Below, in pieces: positions 34,865-43,927 of a DNA stretch of 64,000 bases (the stretch's first letter is position 1; every line of letters starts with the position of its first letter). The stretch lies in assembly GCF_024199925.1 (NCBI RefSeq), contig NZ_JANADR010000001.1, positions 3,968,001-4,032,000 on the forward strand. Direction: 5' to 3'. The DNA is from Bradyrhizobium sp. CCGUVB1N3. Its GTDB lineage: Bacteria; Pseudomonadota; Alphaproteobacteria; Rhizobiales; Xanthobacteraceae. The translations under genes were made by a program, and so were the position numbers. The notes beneath the pieces are model-generated. The model searched no databases. It was not told where the DNA came from and saw only the letters and a program-made list of their open reading frames with translations.

Positions 34865-36184
34865 TCAGAAGCCCTCGCGAAGCCATCGTCCGACCTTTCC
34901 GAAATAACCGCCGGTCCCTGTCTTGGTCTGCCGCGTATGCCGCGGTTCGACATGTTCAAGGTGAACATATTGCGGGTAGACCAGAAGCCCGGCGGGCACC
35001 GCGAAGGCGGCGTTCTTCGCCTCATTGGGCAGCCGGCCGAGGCCGAGCGGTCGGCCGATCCGCACGGGACGGCCGAGAATTTGCGTGCCGAGTTCGACGA
35101 GCCCGGTGAGCTGCGAGGCGCCGCCCGAGAGCACGACACGGCCCTTGGGCTCGGCCGCGAAGGGCGATTCCTTCAGCTTGTCGCGGACCATCTCGAAGAT
35201 TTCCTCGGCCCGGTGCTTGACGATGTTGGCGATGGTGGCGCGGGAGACGATCTGCGGCAGATCCTGCTCGTCGCCGGCGGTCGGCACCGACATCAGCTCA
35301 CGCGAATCCGATCCGCCGGTGATGACCGTGCCATAGAACGTCTTGATTCGCTCGGCGTCGGCGATGGTCGCCGACAGTCCACGCGCCAGGTCCATCGTGA
35401 TGTGATGACCGCCGACCGCAAAGCCTGCCGCATGCACGAAGCGGCCGCCGGAATAGACGGCGATCGTCGTGGTGCCCGCCCCCATCTCGACGACGGCCGC
35501 GCCGAGATCGGCCTCGTCGTCGGTCAGCACGGAGAGGCCGGCGACATAGGGGCTCGCCGCCATGGCTTCGACGTTGATGTGGCAGCGCTCCACCGCCAGC
35601 ATCAGGTTGCGCGCCACGGTGGCGTCGCAGGTCACGACGTTCATATCGACGCCGAACTGGCGCGCGACCATGCCGCGGGGATCGCGGATGCCCTTGACGC
35701 CGTCGAGCGTGTAACCGACGGGGAGCGCGTGCAGCACGGTGCGGCCCTCGCCGGTGGCATGGCGCATGCCGGTAGAGGTGACGCGACTGACGTCGGCCGG
35801 CGTGACCGCGCCGCCGCGGATGTCGGCCGCGGCCTCGACCATATGCCCGGCGAGCCTGCCGCCGGAGACCGACAGCAGCACGGATTCGACCCGCACCTTG
35901 GCCATCTTCTCCGCAAGCCCGACGGCCTGGCGCACCGCCTGCTCGCATTCGCCGAGATCGATCACCGCGCCGGCCTTCATGCCGCGCGCCTGGATCTGGC
36001 TGTAGCCGGTCAATTCCACCGCATGGGTGCGGCCGCGCAGCGCCTCGCTCGGCGCGGACGGCTTCAGCCGCGCGATCATGCAGGCGATCTTGCTGGTGCC
36101 GATGTCGAGACAGGCGACGAGCCCGGCGCGCTTATGCGGCATCGGGCGGGTCTTCGGGGTCTGGGTGCGATCGAGACCGGTCAT
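34865..36184 (-). CDS. ftsA: Cell division protein FtsA
   Basis: Actin-like ATPase that tethers FtsZ to the membrane; 439 residues. LVACLDIGTSKIACMIARL (22-40) is phosphate loop 1, AAVVEMGAGTTTIAVYSGG is phosphate loop 2, and RVVLSGGASQLTGLVEL the adenosine motif. The 1C subdomain (residues about 100-180) distinguishes it from MreB. The C-terminus ends GKVGRWLREGF, an amphipathic membrane-binding helix. Its ATG overlaps the ftsQ stop by 4 bases, indicating coupled translation. Confidence 0.96.
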   Translation of the reverse strand: MTGLDRTQTPKTRPMPHKRAGLVACLDIGTSKIACMIARLKPSAPSEALRGRTHAVELTGYSQIQARGMKAGAVIDLGECEQAVRQAVGLAEKMAKVRVESVLLSVSGGRLAGHMVEAAADIRGGAVTPADVSRVTSTGMRHATGEGRTVLHALPVGYTLDGVKGIRDPRGMVARQFGVDMNVVTCDATVARNLMLAVERCHINVEAMAASPYVAGLSVLTDDEADLGAAVVEMGAGTTTIAVYSGGRFVHAAGFAVGGHHITMDLARGLSATIADAERIKTFYGTVITGGSDSRELMSVPTAGDEQDLPQIVSRATIANIVKHRAEEIFEMVRDKLKESPFAAEPKGRVVLSGGASQLTGLVELGTQILGRPVRIGRPLGLGRLPNEAKNAAFAVPAGLLVYPQYVHLEHVEPRHTRQTKTGTGGYFGKVGRWLREGF

Positions 36185-37206
36185 GCGGAATCACCGGCCT
36201 TCTTCTTGGACTTCTTGTCCTTGAACAGCTCTTCGCGCGCCTTCGCGGCGTCGTCGGAGAGCTGCACCACGAGACGGTCGGGCAGACGCATGTCGACGGC
36301 GACGATGTCCTTGGAGAACAGCTTCTCCTCCTTGTCGAGCTTGGACAGGGCGGCAAGCGCATTGCCGATGTCCTGCTCGGGGAGCCGCACGTCGAGGCCG
36401 TCCTTCAGCCGCAGATTCCAGCGGCGCTCGCCGATGAAGATCGCCGCCTTGGTCACCGACTGCACCTGGGGATAGCGCGCGAGCAGCGCGAGGAAATCGC
36501 GTGCCTGGGTGGCGGCGCCCTTGCCGACCACGAGCGGCAGAGTCAGGAAGCGGCGCGAAACGTAGGGCTCGAGCACGGCGCCGTCGTCGGCGATCACGGA
36601 GAGCCGGCCAGCTTCCTGCCACAGCGCGAACGCCTTGCGCTCGGTGATGTCGATCTGGAGCTGGCCCGGATAGAGCTTCAGCACGGTCGCGTCCGCGATC
36701 CAGGGATTGGCCTTCAGCTTGTCGCGCAGGCCGTCGGCATCGAGGAACAGCAGCGAGGAGCGGCCACTGACACCGCCGATGGCGAGGATCTCGTCCTGGC
36801 TGAGCTGCTTGCGGCCGTTGATGACGACGGAGGTGATGCGGAAGCCGGCGGAATTGGCCAGCGCATTGCGGGCATCGCTGACCGCGGTGATGAAATCCTG
36901 GAGATGGCCGCCCTTGACGATGCCGAGGCCGGTAGCGCCTGCGAGCAGGATGACGGTCAGGCTGATCCCGACCCGGCGCGGCAGGAAGCGTTCGACCAGT
37001 GCGACGATGCGCGGCGTCGGCTCCCGCTCCGGAACGGCCTTGGCGCGGGCGCGCTTTTCCTGGAGCTTCTCTTCGCGCCTGTCCTGGCGCTTCCGCTCGA
37101 CCCACTCGCGCAGAAGCACGACCGCTCCAATAGCGGCCGCCTTCAGGTCAGCTTGGGGCCTCAGCGATCGAAATACCGACCTGGTGAGGTTGCCTGCACC
37201 ATCCAT
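36181..37206 (-). CDS. ftsQ: Cell division protein FtsQ
   Basis: Bitopic inner-membrane divisome protein that links to FtsB/FtsL; 341 residues. A long basic cytoplasmic N-terminus precedes one membrane helix around 76-96 (GISLTVILLAGATGLGIV). The periplasmic part has a POTRA domain (FRITSVVINGRKQLSQDEIL) and a beta domain (GRLSVIADDGAVLEPYVSRR). The C-terminus is Lys-rich. Overlaps ftsA by 4 bases. A 350-base region with CtrA-like motif lies upstream. Confidence 0.93.
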   Translation of the reverse strand: MDGAGNLTRSVFRSLRPQADLKAAAIGAVVLLREWVERKRQDRREEKLQEKRARAKAVPEREPTPRIVALVERFLPRRVGISLTVILLAGATGLGIVKGGHLQDFITAVSDARNALANSAGFRITSVVINGRKQLSQDEILAIGGVSGRSSLLFLDADGLRDKLKANPWIADATVLKLYPGQLQIDITERKAFALWQEAGRLSVIADDGAVLEPYVSRRFLTLPLVVGKGAATQARDFLALLARYPQVQSVTKAAIFIGERRWNLRLKDGLDVRLPEQDIGNALAALSKLDKEEKLFSKDIVAVDMRLPDRLVVQLSDDAAKAREELFKDKKSKKKAGDSA

Positions 37207-37510
37207 TGCACGAGCTCGTCAACAGTTAGCCCGCGGAAATTTCGCGGGTTTCTCGCGCCCATGACGTCTCGGACCTGCCGGCCGGGTGGTCTTCAGCAGA
37301 AGAAGCCTCTCCCCTTCAAAGCGTTGGCCTGAGACGGGAACACCCGCGACAGCCCTCGCGCCGGCAGCCAAATCGCCATATGCGCCGCCAGCGTTAACCT
37401 TCGGACTTCCTGGTAAACAAAAGGTAAACTTCGTTAACGGCTGGAGCTTTTTGCCTCGTCTTGTGAGGCATTTATGCCGCTATCCACGGCATTTTACCGA
37501 TTTTGGGTTC
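37207..37510. other. ftsQAZ promoter region
   Basis: About 300 gene-free bases between the ftsQ start and the ddl terminator. AT-richer than flanks and with several GTTAAC and GTTTACC words (37394, 37413-37430, 37434). Likely holds the main promoter for ftsQAZ. Confidence 0.5.
37413..37430 (-). promoter_or_regulatory. CtrA-like box upstream of ftsQ
   Basis: The minus strand reads GTTTACCTTTTGTTTACC, two TTTACC halves at helical spacing, like a slightly degenerate CtrA site. A further GTTAAC lies 4 bases away. In alphaproteobacteria CtrA controls ftsQA/ftsZ transcription, so the place fits. Tentative without footprint data. Confidence 0.4.
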
Positions 37511-37532
37511 CAAAACGGGCCGTTTCGCCCGT
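37511..37532 (-). terminator. Terminator after ddl
   Basis: On the minus strand ACGGGC-GAAACG-GCCCGT is followed by TTTTG. It lies 22 bases after the ddl stop and should separate the mur/ddl transcript from ftsQAZ. Confidence 0.7.
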
Positions 37533-37553
37533 CCGGCCGTTAACCAACCCTAA

Positions 37554-38540
37554 TTATTTCCGCACGCGCCGTTCGGCGAGCTCGATCAGGTCGCGCAGGA
37601 AGTCGACGAACGCGATCCCCTGCGCCTTCAGCGCCTTGGGATAGAGCGAGGACTTGGTGAGGCCCGGCAGCGTGTTGGTCTCGAGATAGACGAGGCCCTT
37701 GTCCGACACGATGAAGTCCGACCGGGAATAGCCGGTGCAGGACATCGCGCGATGCGCCCGCATCGCCTGGTCCATCAGCGCGGCCGTGACCTCCGGCGAG
37801 AAGCGGCCGGGACAGATCTCCTGGGTCGATGAGAGCAGATACTTTGCGGCGTAGTCGAAATTGCCCTCGCCCGGGATGATCTCGATCGGCGGCAGCGAGA
37901 TCATCGAGCCGTCCGGCCGCTCCAGCACGCCGCAGGTCGCCTCGATGCCGGCGATGTAGGGCTCGATAACGTACTCTTCGTGCTTCGCAGCGTTGCGGAC
38001 GGCAACCAGATCCTGCTTGGCGTTGACGAAGATCAGGCCGTAGCTCGAACCATCGCGCGCCGGCTTTGCGATCAGCCTGCCGTATTCGGCAAAAGCGTCG
38101 TCGATGTTTTCCAGCGCGATGCCGATCGGCGGCGTCACGCCGCCGAGCGCAGCAAACTGCTTGGCGGCGATCTTGTCGAAAGCGAGATGCGAGGACGCCG
38201 AGCCCGATCCGGTGAAGGGCACGCCGCGCGATTCGCACATGACCTGCAATTCGCCGTTCTCGGCACAGCCGCCATGTAGTGCGAGCACCAGCACACGGTT
38301 CTCCGCTTTCGCCTGGTCCAGCGCCGCTTCCAGCGCAATGCCGCGCGTGCCCGGAATGAACTCGTCCTCGAAGGGACGGGCGTGTTCGGCGAGTTGCTTC
38401 GACTGGACGACGTGCACCTTGTCCTGGACATCCCAGAACCAGAGATCGGCTTCGGGCAACGCCTGCTGCAGGGCCTGCGCGCTTGCGACCGAGACCAGAC
38501 GTTCCCTGTTGGAACCGCCGAAGAGAATGGTGATGCGCAT
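37554..38540 (-). CDS. ddl: D-alanine--D-alanine ligase
   Basis: ATP-grasp enzyme making the D-Ala-D-Ala dipeptide for peptidoglycan; cytoplasmic, 328 residues from ATG 38540 (ATG 38552 also possible). N-terminal MRITILFGGSNRERLVSVAS replaces the more usual GGxSxEReVSL. LALHGGCAENGELQVMCES and FTGSGSASSHLAFDKIAAKQ follow. The ATP-grasp core has LIAKPARDGSSYGL and the metal/substrate motif VYLETNTLPGLTKSSLYP. The N-terminal Glu-to-Asn/Arg deviation is worth noting, although the fold is intact. It is the last gene before a terminator in the mur run. Confidence 0.9.
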   Translation of the reverse strand: MRITILFGGSNRERLVSVASAQALQQALPEADLWFWDVQDKVHVVQSKQLAEHARPFEDEFIPGTRGIALEAALDQAKAENRVLVLALHGGCAENGELQVMCESRGVPFTGSGSASSHLAFDKIAAKQFAALGGVTPPIGIALENIDDAFAEYGRLIAKPARDGSSYGLIFVNAKQDLVAVRNAAKHEEYVIEPYIAGIEATCGVLERPDGSMISLPPIEIIPGEGNFDYAAKYLLSSTQEICPGRFSPEVTAALMDQAMRAHRAMSCTGYSRSDFIVSDKGLVYLETNTLPGLTKSSLYPKALKAQGIAFVDFLRDLIELAERRVRK

Positions 38541-38569
38541 GTGTTCAGTCACCTTGCTTCTGTCTTTCC

Positions 38570-38655
38570 GGGGCGATGCGCAGCATCGAACTATGGTGCG
38601 CAGTTGCGCACCAGAGAAGCTCGAGATTCCGGGTTGCGCTTCGCGCCCCCGGAAT
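38570..38655. repeat. Dispersed repeat between ddl and murB
   Basis: Contains TTCCGGGGCGATGCGCAGCA and CTCGAGATTCCGGGTT with CGCGCCCCCGGAATGACTA, an imperfect palindrome. Related copies occur at 45345-45418 and 56934-56976 (ATTCCGGG...CCCGGAATGA). Confidence 0.7.
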
Positions 38656-38660
38656 GACTA

Positions 38661-39581
38661 TTAGCTGGGAGCCCCGATCCTTTTGATTTCCCAGTGTAGC
38701 TCAATTCCGGAATTCGCCTTCACGCGTTCGCGCACGGTCTCGCCCAGTGTCTCGATGTCGTGGCCGGTCGCATCGCCGGTGTTGATCAGGAAATTGCAGT
38801 GCATCTCCGACACCTGCGCGCCGCCGACGCGCAGGCCGCGGCAGCCGGCGGCATCGATCAGCTTCCAGGCGGAGTGGCCGGGCGGATTCTTGAAGGTCGA
38901 GCCGCCGGTCTTCTCGCGGATCGGCTGCGCGGTCTCGCGATGGCTTTGCACCTCCGCCATGCGGGCGCGGATCGCCTCCGCATCCTTGATTACCCCATGA
39001 AAGCGCGCGGAGGTGAAGATGATCGAGGGATCGACGCCGCTGTTACGATAGACGAACTTCATTTCGGCGTTGGAGAAGGTGTGCTTCACGCCGTCGCGAC
39101 CGACGCCGGTCGCCTCGATCAGCACGTCCTTGGTCTCGCCGCCATTGGCACCGGCATTCATGCGCAGCGCGCCGCCGATCGTGCCGGGGATGCCGAAGAA
39201 GAATTCGAGCCCGCCGATATCGGCGCTGGCCGCCACTTCCGCGACGCGCTTGTCGAGCGCGGCAGCCCCCGCGGCGACGATGTCGCCGCTCGCACTCGCA
39301 TCGCCAAAGGCGCGCGGCGCAAGACGGATCACGACGCCCGACATGCCGCCGTCGCGCACGATGAGATTCGAGCCGACACCGACGACGTAGACCGGAATGT
39401 CGGTTGAGAGATGCGCGAGGAAATAAGCGAGATCGTCCTCATCGGCCGGCGTGAACAACACCTGCGCCGGACCACCGACGCGAAACCAGGTGAGCTCGGC
39501 CAGCGACTGGTTCGCCAGCAGCCGCCCGCGCAGGTCAGGCATTGCGGCTTTCAGTTCAGGCGTGATGTCGGGGAAGCTCAT
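38661..39581 (-). CDS. murB: UDP-N-acetylenolpyruvoylglucosamine reductase
   Basis: FAD- and NADPH-dependent reductase forming UDP-MurNAc; cytoplasmic, 306 residues (type II, short form). FAD-binding segment [20 protein letters not shown] (32-51) and [17 protein letters not shown]. The [20 protein letters not shown] loop and [20 protein letters not shown] carry the catalytic Ser. [16 protein letters not shown] is the final conserved element. 190 bases downstream of murC, separated by a palindromic repeat. Confidence 0.95.
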   Translation of the reverse strand: MSFPDITPELKAAMPDLRGRLLANQSLAELTWFRVGGPAQVLFTPADEDDLAYFLAHLSTDIPVYVVGVGSNLIVRDGGMSGVVIRLAPRAFGDASASGDIVAAGAAALDKRVAEVAASADIGGLEFFFGIPGTIGGALRMNAGANGGETKDVLIEATGVGRDGVKHTFSNAEMKFVYRNSGVDPSIIFTSARFHGVIKDAEAIRARMAEVQSHRETAQPIREKTGGSTFKNPPGHSAWKLIDAAGCRGLRVGGAQVSEMHCNFLINTGDATGHDIETLGETVRERVKANSGIELHWEIKRIGAPS

Positions 39582-39611
39582 GCGAGACCACGCACCTCTT
39601 GTAAGTGAGGC

Positions 39612-39738
39612 ACTCTGCCCCCGTTCCCTCCCCCCTTGTGGGGGAGGGCCAGGGAGGGGGGTAACCCCAAGCGACGTCGGAGTTCGTGGCTACCCCTCTC
39701 CCGCACCCTCCCCCACAAGGGGGGAGGGAGCGCAGTGT
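39612..39738. repeat. Large CCTCCCCC-type palindrome between murC and murB
   Basis: TCCCTCCCCCCTTGTGGGGG on one side and CCCCCACAAGGGGGGAGGGA on the other form an inverted pair around a GAGGGGGGTAACCC...GGCTACCCCTCTC core. Spans nearly the whole intergenic region. Long imperfect hairpin; may protect mRNA 3' ends. Confidence 0.75.
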
Positions 39739-39774
39739 GCCGTGCGGCAACAAAGGAGTTACACAAGACCATCA

Positions 39775-41178
39775 TCACCCCAGCGCCTTCAATTCGCCGG
39801 GCAGCGCATACGCCCATTGCGTGATGTTGCCGGCGCCCAGGCACACGACGAGATCGCCTGACTTCGCCACGCCCTTGACGATGCCGGCAAGATCCGGGGA
39901 TGCCGGCAGCGGGATCACCTGGCGATGGCCGTGGGCGCGCAGGCCGGCGACGAAATGATCGCGATCGATGCCTTCGATCGGCGCCTCGCCGGCGGGATAG
40001 ACCTCGGCGACGATCACCGCATCCGCATCGTTGAAGCAGGTGCAGAATTCCTCGAACAGCGATTGCAGGCGGGTGAAGCGGTGCGGCTGCACCACGGCGA
40101 GGATCTTGCCGTTGGTGGATTCGCGCGCCGCCCTCAGCACCGCCGATATCTCGACGGGATGGTGACCGTAGTCGTCGATCACGGTGATGCCGTTCCACTC
40201 GCCGGTCTTGGTGAAGCGACGCTTCACGCCGCCGAAGGTGGCCATCGCCTGGCGGATCGCCTCGTCAGAGACGCCGAGCTCATGCGCCACCGCGATTGCG
40301 GCCGTGGCGTTGGAGGCGTTGTGACGTCCCGGCATCGGCAGCGTGAGATCCGCGATCTCATGCACGGCGCAGCTCTTGCGATCGCGGATCGCGACCTTGA
40401 ATTTCGATCCGCCGCCCATCGGCGTGAGATCGACGAGCCGCGCATCGGCCTGCGGGTTCTCGCCATAGGTGATGATGCGGCGATCCTCGATCTTGCCGAC
40501 CAGGCTCTGCACGGTCGGATGATCGATGCACATCACGGCAAAGCCGTAGAACGGCAGGTTCTCGACGAAGTTTCGGAACGCGTCCTGCACGGCTTCGAAC
40601 GTCTTGAAGTGATCGAGATGCTCGGGGTCGACATTGGTGACGATCGCGACATCGGTCGGCAGCTTCAGGAACGTGCCGTCGCTCTCGTCCGCTTCCACCA
40701 CCATCCAATCACCGGCACCCAAGCGCGCATTCGAGCCATAGGCATTGATGATGCCGCCGTTGATCACGGTCGGATCGAGGTCGCCGGCATCGAGCAGCGT
40801 TGCGACCATCGTCGTGGTGGTAGTCTTGCCATGGGTGCCGGCGATCGCGACGCAGCTCTTCAGCCGCATCAATTCGGCCAGCATCTCGGCGCGGCGCACC
40901 ACGGGAATGCGTTGCGCGCGCGCCGCCATCAATTCCGGATTGTCGCGCTTGATCGCGGAGGAGACCACCACGACGTCGGCGCCGTCGACATTCTCGGCCT
41001 TGTGGCCGACCGAGACCTTTGCGCCCTTCTTGCGCAGCCGCTCGAGATTGTAATTGTCGGAGGCGTCCGAGCCCTGCACGGTGTAGCCGAGATTGACCAG
41101 CACCTCGGCAATGCCGCTCATGCCGATGCCGCCGATCCCGACGAAGTGGATGGGTCCGATCCCGCGCGGCAGTCTCAT
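39775..41178 (-). CDS. murC: UDP-N-acetylmuramate--L-alanine ligase
   Basis: ATP-dependent Mur ligase adding L-Ala to UDP-MurNAc; cytoplasmic, 467 residues from ATG 41178 (frame open to 41217). The N-terminal Rossmann motif is [19 protein letters not shown]-loop [18 protein letters not shown] lies near 108-125, with [19 protein letters not shown], then [20 protein letters not shown] and [20 protein letters not shown]. No oddities. murG lies upstream by 125 bases. Confidence 0.95.
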   Translation of the reverse strand: MRLPRGIGPIHFVGIGGIGMSGIAEVLVNLGYTVQGSDASDNYNLERLRKKGAKVSVGHKAENVDGADVVVVSSAIKRDNPELMAARAQRIPVVRRAEMLAELMRLKSCVAIAGTHGKTTTTTMVATLLDAGDLDPTVINGGIINAYGSNARLGAGDWMVVEADESDGTFLKLPTDVAIVTNVDPEHLDHFKTFEAVQDAFRNFVENLPFYGFAVMCIDHPTVQSLVGKIEDRRIITYGENPQADARLVDLTPMGGGSKFKVAIRDRKSCAVHEIADLTLPMPGRHNASNATAAIAVAHELGVSDEAIRQAMATFGGVKRRFTKTGEWNGITVIDDYGHHPVEISAVLRAARESTNGKILAVVQPHRFTRLQSLFEEFCTCFNDADAVIVAEVYPAGEAPIEGIDRDHFVAGLRAHGHRQVIPLPASPDLAGIVKGVAKSGDLVVCLGAGNITQWAYALPGELKALG

Positions 41179-41302
41179 GATGTGTTCCCTGACCTCGTCG
41201 CCTAGCGAAGGCGGCATCTGGGTGATGTCACGGCCAAATCAGCCGCGCGCCTCTGGTACTGGATGCCCCGCTTTAGAAGGCGAAGACAAGGGCTTTTTCG
41301 CG

Positions 41303-42403
41303 TCAGAGTCCGGCGACCTTAACCACCAGATCGGCCAGCCGCTCGGCGGCATCGAGCCGGCCGGCGCCGCGGGCAGCCTCGGCCATGGCGGCAAGCCGCG
41401 CGGGCTCGGCGGCGAAAGCAGAGATCTCGGCGGCCAGCCGGTCCGAGGTGAACTCGGTCTGCGGGATGCGCAGGCCGCCGTTCACCTGGGCGAGCACGCC
41501 GGCATTGGCGAACTGGTCCTGGTCGATCGAGCCGGGCAGCGGTACCAGGATCGAGGGTCGCCCGATCGCGGCGAGCTCGGCGACCGTGCCGGCGCCCGAG
41601 CGCGACACCACCAGATGATTGGACGCAAGCCGCGCCGGTAAATCCGTGAAGAACGGCGCGAGCTCGGCATTGATCTTGAGCTTGTCGTAGACCGCGCGCA
41701 CCCGCGTCATGTCCTCATCGCGGACCTGCTGGGTGAGGATCAGCCGGCTCCAGATCGCAGGCTCGAGCCGCTCGATCGCGCCCGGCACGATGTCGGCCAT
41801 GATGCGCGCGCCCTGGCTGCCGCCAACGACGAGCAGGCGAAGCGGACCGTTCGGCTCCGGCGGCGCGTACTTCACCGCGGCGGCCGCAAGGACCGCCGGA
41901 CGCATCGGGGTGCCGACCGTCGTGGTCTTCGGCGCCAGCGCAGGATCGCGATCGAGCACACCCGGCAAGGACGTCGCGATCGCGCGGACATGGCGCGCCA
42001 GGAAACGGTTGGCGCGGCCCAGCACGGCATTCGCATCGTGGATGATGCCGGGCACGCCGGCGAGTTTTGCTGCGATCAATGGCGGCAGCGTCGGATAGCC
42101 GCCGAAGCCGACGACCGCGACCGGCCTCGATCGGCGCATGAGGTTGAAGGCGGACAACGTGCCGGTGGCGAGGGTGAAGCCGGCATGGGCAAGCTGAATT
42201 GGATTGCGGCCGCGCGCGGTCTCGCTGGCCACGACGTCGATCATGTCCGTGCTGAACAGCCCGCTGTAGCGGAGCGCACGCGCGTCCGTGACGAGACGCA
42301 CGCGAAAACCGCGCCGGATCAATTCGACGCCGAGCGCTTCGGCCGGGAACAGATGACCGCCGGTGCCGCCCGCAGCGAGAAGAATCAGGGGGGAAGTGTT
42401 CAT
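41303..42403 (-). CDS. murG: UDP-GlcNAc transferase MurG
   Basis: Inner-face membrane-associated glycosyltransferase adding GlcNAc to lipid I to form lipid II; 366 residues. The N-terminal AAGGTGGHLFPAEALGVEL (10-28) is the G-loop. VVGFGGYPTLPPLIAAKLAG and HDANAVLGRANRFLARHVR follow. The donor-binding C-domain has LLVVGGSQGARIMADIVPGA and SRSGAGTVAELAAIGRPSIL with LPGSIDQDQFANA. All catalytic features are present. A repeat block separates it from ftsW. Confidence 0.95.
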   Translation of the reverse strand: MNTSPLILLAAGGTGGHLFPAEALGVELIRRGFRVRLVTDARALRYSGLFSTDMIDVVASETARGRNPIQLAHAGFTLATGTLSAFNLMRRSRPVAVVGFGGYPTLPPLIAAKLAGVPGIIHDANAVLGRANRFLARHVRAIATSLPGVLDRDPALAPKTTTVGTPMRPAVLAAAAVKYAPPEPNGPLRLLVVGGSQGARIMADIVPGAIERLEPAIWSRLILTQQVRDEDMTRVRAVYDKLKINAELAPFFTDLPARLASNHLVVSRSGAGTVAELAAIGRPSILVPLPGSIDQDQFANAGVLAQVNGGLRIPQTEFTSDRLAAEISAFAAEPARLAAMAEAARGAGRLDAAERLADLVVKVAGL

Positions 42404-42454
42404 GACGGGCTCTTTTACAGGCAGTCAGCCATCATGGCGAGCCAGTCACGGTGT

Positions 42455-42575
42455 TCGTGCCTCGGGCGCAGCGCAGCGCGCCGCTCCTTCGCGGCGTGGT
42501 GCGCTGCTGAACCGGGGCCCATGGTTGCGACGTTCTGGGTCCCGGATCTGCGCTTCGCTTGTCCGGGACACGAGA
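42455..42575. repeat. Dispersed GC-rich palindromic repeat
   Basis: Between ftsW and murG. GTGCCTCGGGCGCAGCGCAG, TGCGCTGCTGAACCGGGGCC and TTGTCCGGGACACGAGAG match the 28676-28815 and 43818-43925 copies. Confidence 0.75.
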
Positions 42576-42579
42576 GTCT

Positions 42580-43752
42580 TCACGCGTAGCTGCGCATCGC
42601 CTCGGCGTGGCCGATCGACTCGACCTCGGTGCGCGGACGCAGCCGTGTCAGTGCCAGCATCATGCCGACGCCATATGCGAGCGTCACGATCGAGGAGCCA
42701 CCATAGGAGATGAACGGCAGCGTCATGCCCTTGGCCGGGATGAGCTGAAGATTGACCGACATGTTGATCGCGGCCTGCACGCCGAACAGGATGGCAAGGC
42801 CGGAGGCGGCGAAGCGCGAGAACACGTCCTCATTGGCATAGGCGCGCGACAGCGTGCGGATGACGATGAAGGCGAACAACGCCAGCATCGCAAGGCACAG
42901 GATGATGCCGAACTCTTCGGCGGCGACCGCGAAGACGAAGTCGGTGTGGCTGTCCGGCAGGCTGCGCTTGGCGATGCCCTCGCCCGGCCCCAAGCCGAAC
43001 CAGCCGCCGTTGTAGAAGGCTTCCATCGCGGTATCGACCTGGAAGGTGTCGCCGGAAGCCGGATTCATGAAGCGCTTGATGCGACCTGCAACGTGCGGGA
43101 CGAAGAGATAGGCGCTGAACAGGCCGGCGGAGGCGGCGCCCGCGAGCCCGAACACCCAGATCATCCGCATGCCGGCGATGAAGAACAGCGCGCCCCACAC
43201 CATCAGGATCAGCATGGTCTGGCCGAAATCGGGCTCCATCACGAGGAGCGAGACCAGCATCAAAAGCAGCACCAGCGCCATCGAGGTGGCTGGCATCTCC
43301 GGGCGCTTGGTCGATTCCGCGAACAGCCAGGCGGCGATGACGACGAAGGACGGCTTTGCGGCCTCGGAGGCCTGGATGTTGACGCCGAGCAGTGTGATCC
43401 AGCGCCGCGAGCCCTTCACCTCGGGACCGATGGCGAGCGTCACCACGATCAGGATGATGCTGATCGCGAAGATGATCAGCGCGCTACGCCGGATCGCACG
43501 TGGCGACAGAAACGACACGCCGATCAGCACCATGAAGGACGGCAGCAGAAACATCACGTGCCGGCTGAAGAAGTGGAAGGGATCAAGCCCGATGCGGGTC
43601 GCAACCGGCGGGCTCGCCGCCAGCGACAGGATCACCCCGGTGAGCATCAGCGCCAGGATGACACCGAGCAGCGGCTTGTCGACGGTCCACCACCACTCGG
43701 AAAAGGGGGTGCGTTCTTCACGGGAGAGCATGGGCGGCCGACTTTCGGACAA
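42580..43752 (-). CDS. ftsW: Septal peptidoglycan glycosyltransferase FtsW
   Basis: Polytopic SEDS-family glycosyltransferase polymerising lipid II at the septum with FtsI; 390 residues, about ten membrane helices. The cytoplasmic N-terminus has REERTPFSEWWWTVDKPLLG. The catalytic aspartate region is in MEPDFGQTMLILMVWGALFF, and the conserved C-terminal GMTLPFISYGGSSIVTLAYG is present. A start at 43731 (MLSREERT) is also possible. Flanked by dispersed repeats on both sides. Confidence 0.94.
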   Translation of the reverse strand: MSESRPPMLSREERTPFSEWWWTVDKPLLGVILALMLTGVILSLAASPPVATRIGLDPFHFFSRHVMFLLPSFMVLIGVSFLSPRAIRRSALIIFAISIILIVVTLAIGPEVKGSRRWITLLGVNIQASEAAKPSFVVIAAWLFAESTKRPEMPATSMALVLLLMLVSLLVMEPDFGQTMLILMVWGALFFIAGMRMIWVFGLAGAASAGLFSAYLFVPHVAGRIKRFMNPASGDTFQVDTAMEAFYNGGWFGLGPGEGIAKRSLPDSHTDFVFAVAAEEFGIILCLAMLALFAFIVIRTLSRAYANEDVFSRFAASGLAILFGVQAAINMSVNLQLIPAKGMTLPFISYGGSSIVTLAYGVGMMLALTRLRPRTEVESIGHAEAMRSYA

Positions 43753-43817
43753 AGATCAGCCCATTGGTCGCCGAGGTTGGTTTACGCGGGGTTAATGGGA
43801 TTGATGAAGTTGTGAAG

Positions 43818-43925
43818 AGTCTCGTGCCCGGACGCAGCGCAGCGCTCTTGCGGTGCGCTGCAGAGCCGGGGCCCATTGTGGCTCCTGGGTCCCGGCTCGC
43901 GCTACGCGCGTCCGGGACACGAGGG
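43818..43925. repeat. Dispersed GC-rich palindromic repeat
   Basis: Between murD and ftsW. TCTCGTGCCCGGACGCAGCG, GGTGCGCTGCAGAGCCGGGG and CGCGTCCGGGACACGAGG match copies at 28676 and 42455. Outer halves are inverted repeats (CTCGTGCCCGGAC/GTCCGGGACACGAG). Confidence 0.78.
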
Positions 43926-43927
43926 CC

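Noticed and set aside
33632..36475. 947-codon plus-strand open frame across ftsZ-ftsA-ftsQ
   Set aside because: It is antisense to three certain division genes and arises from GC-rich third-position bias; composition is not protein-like.
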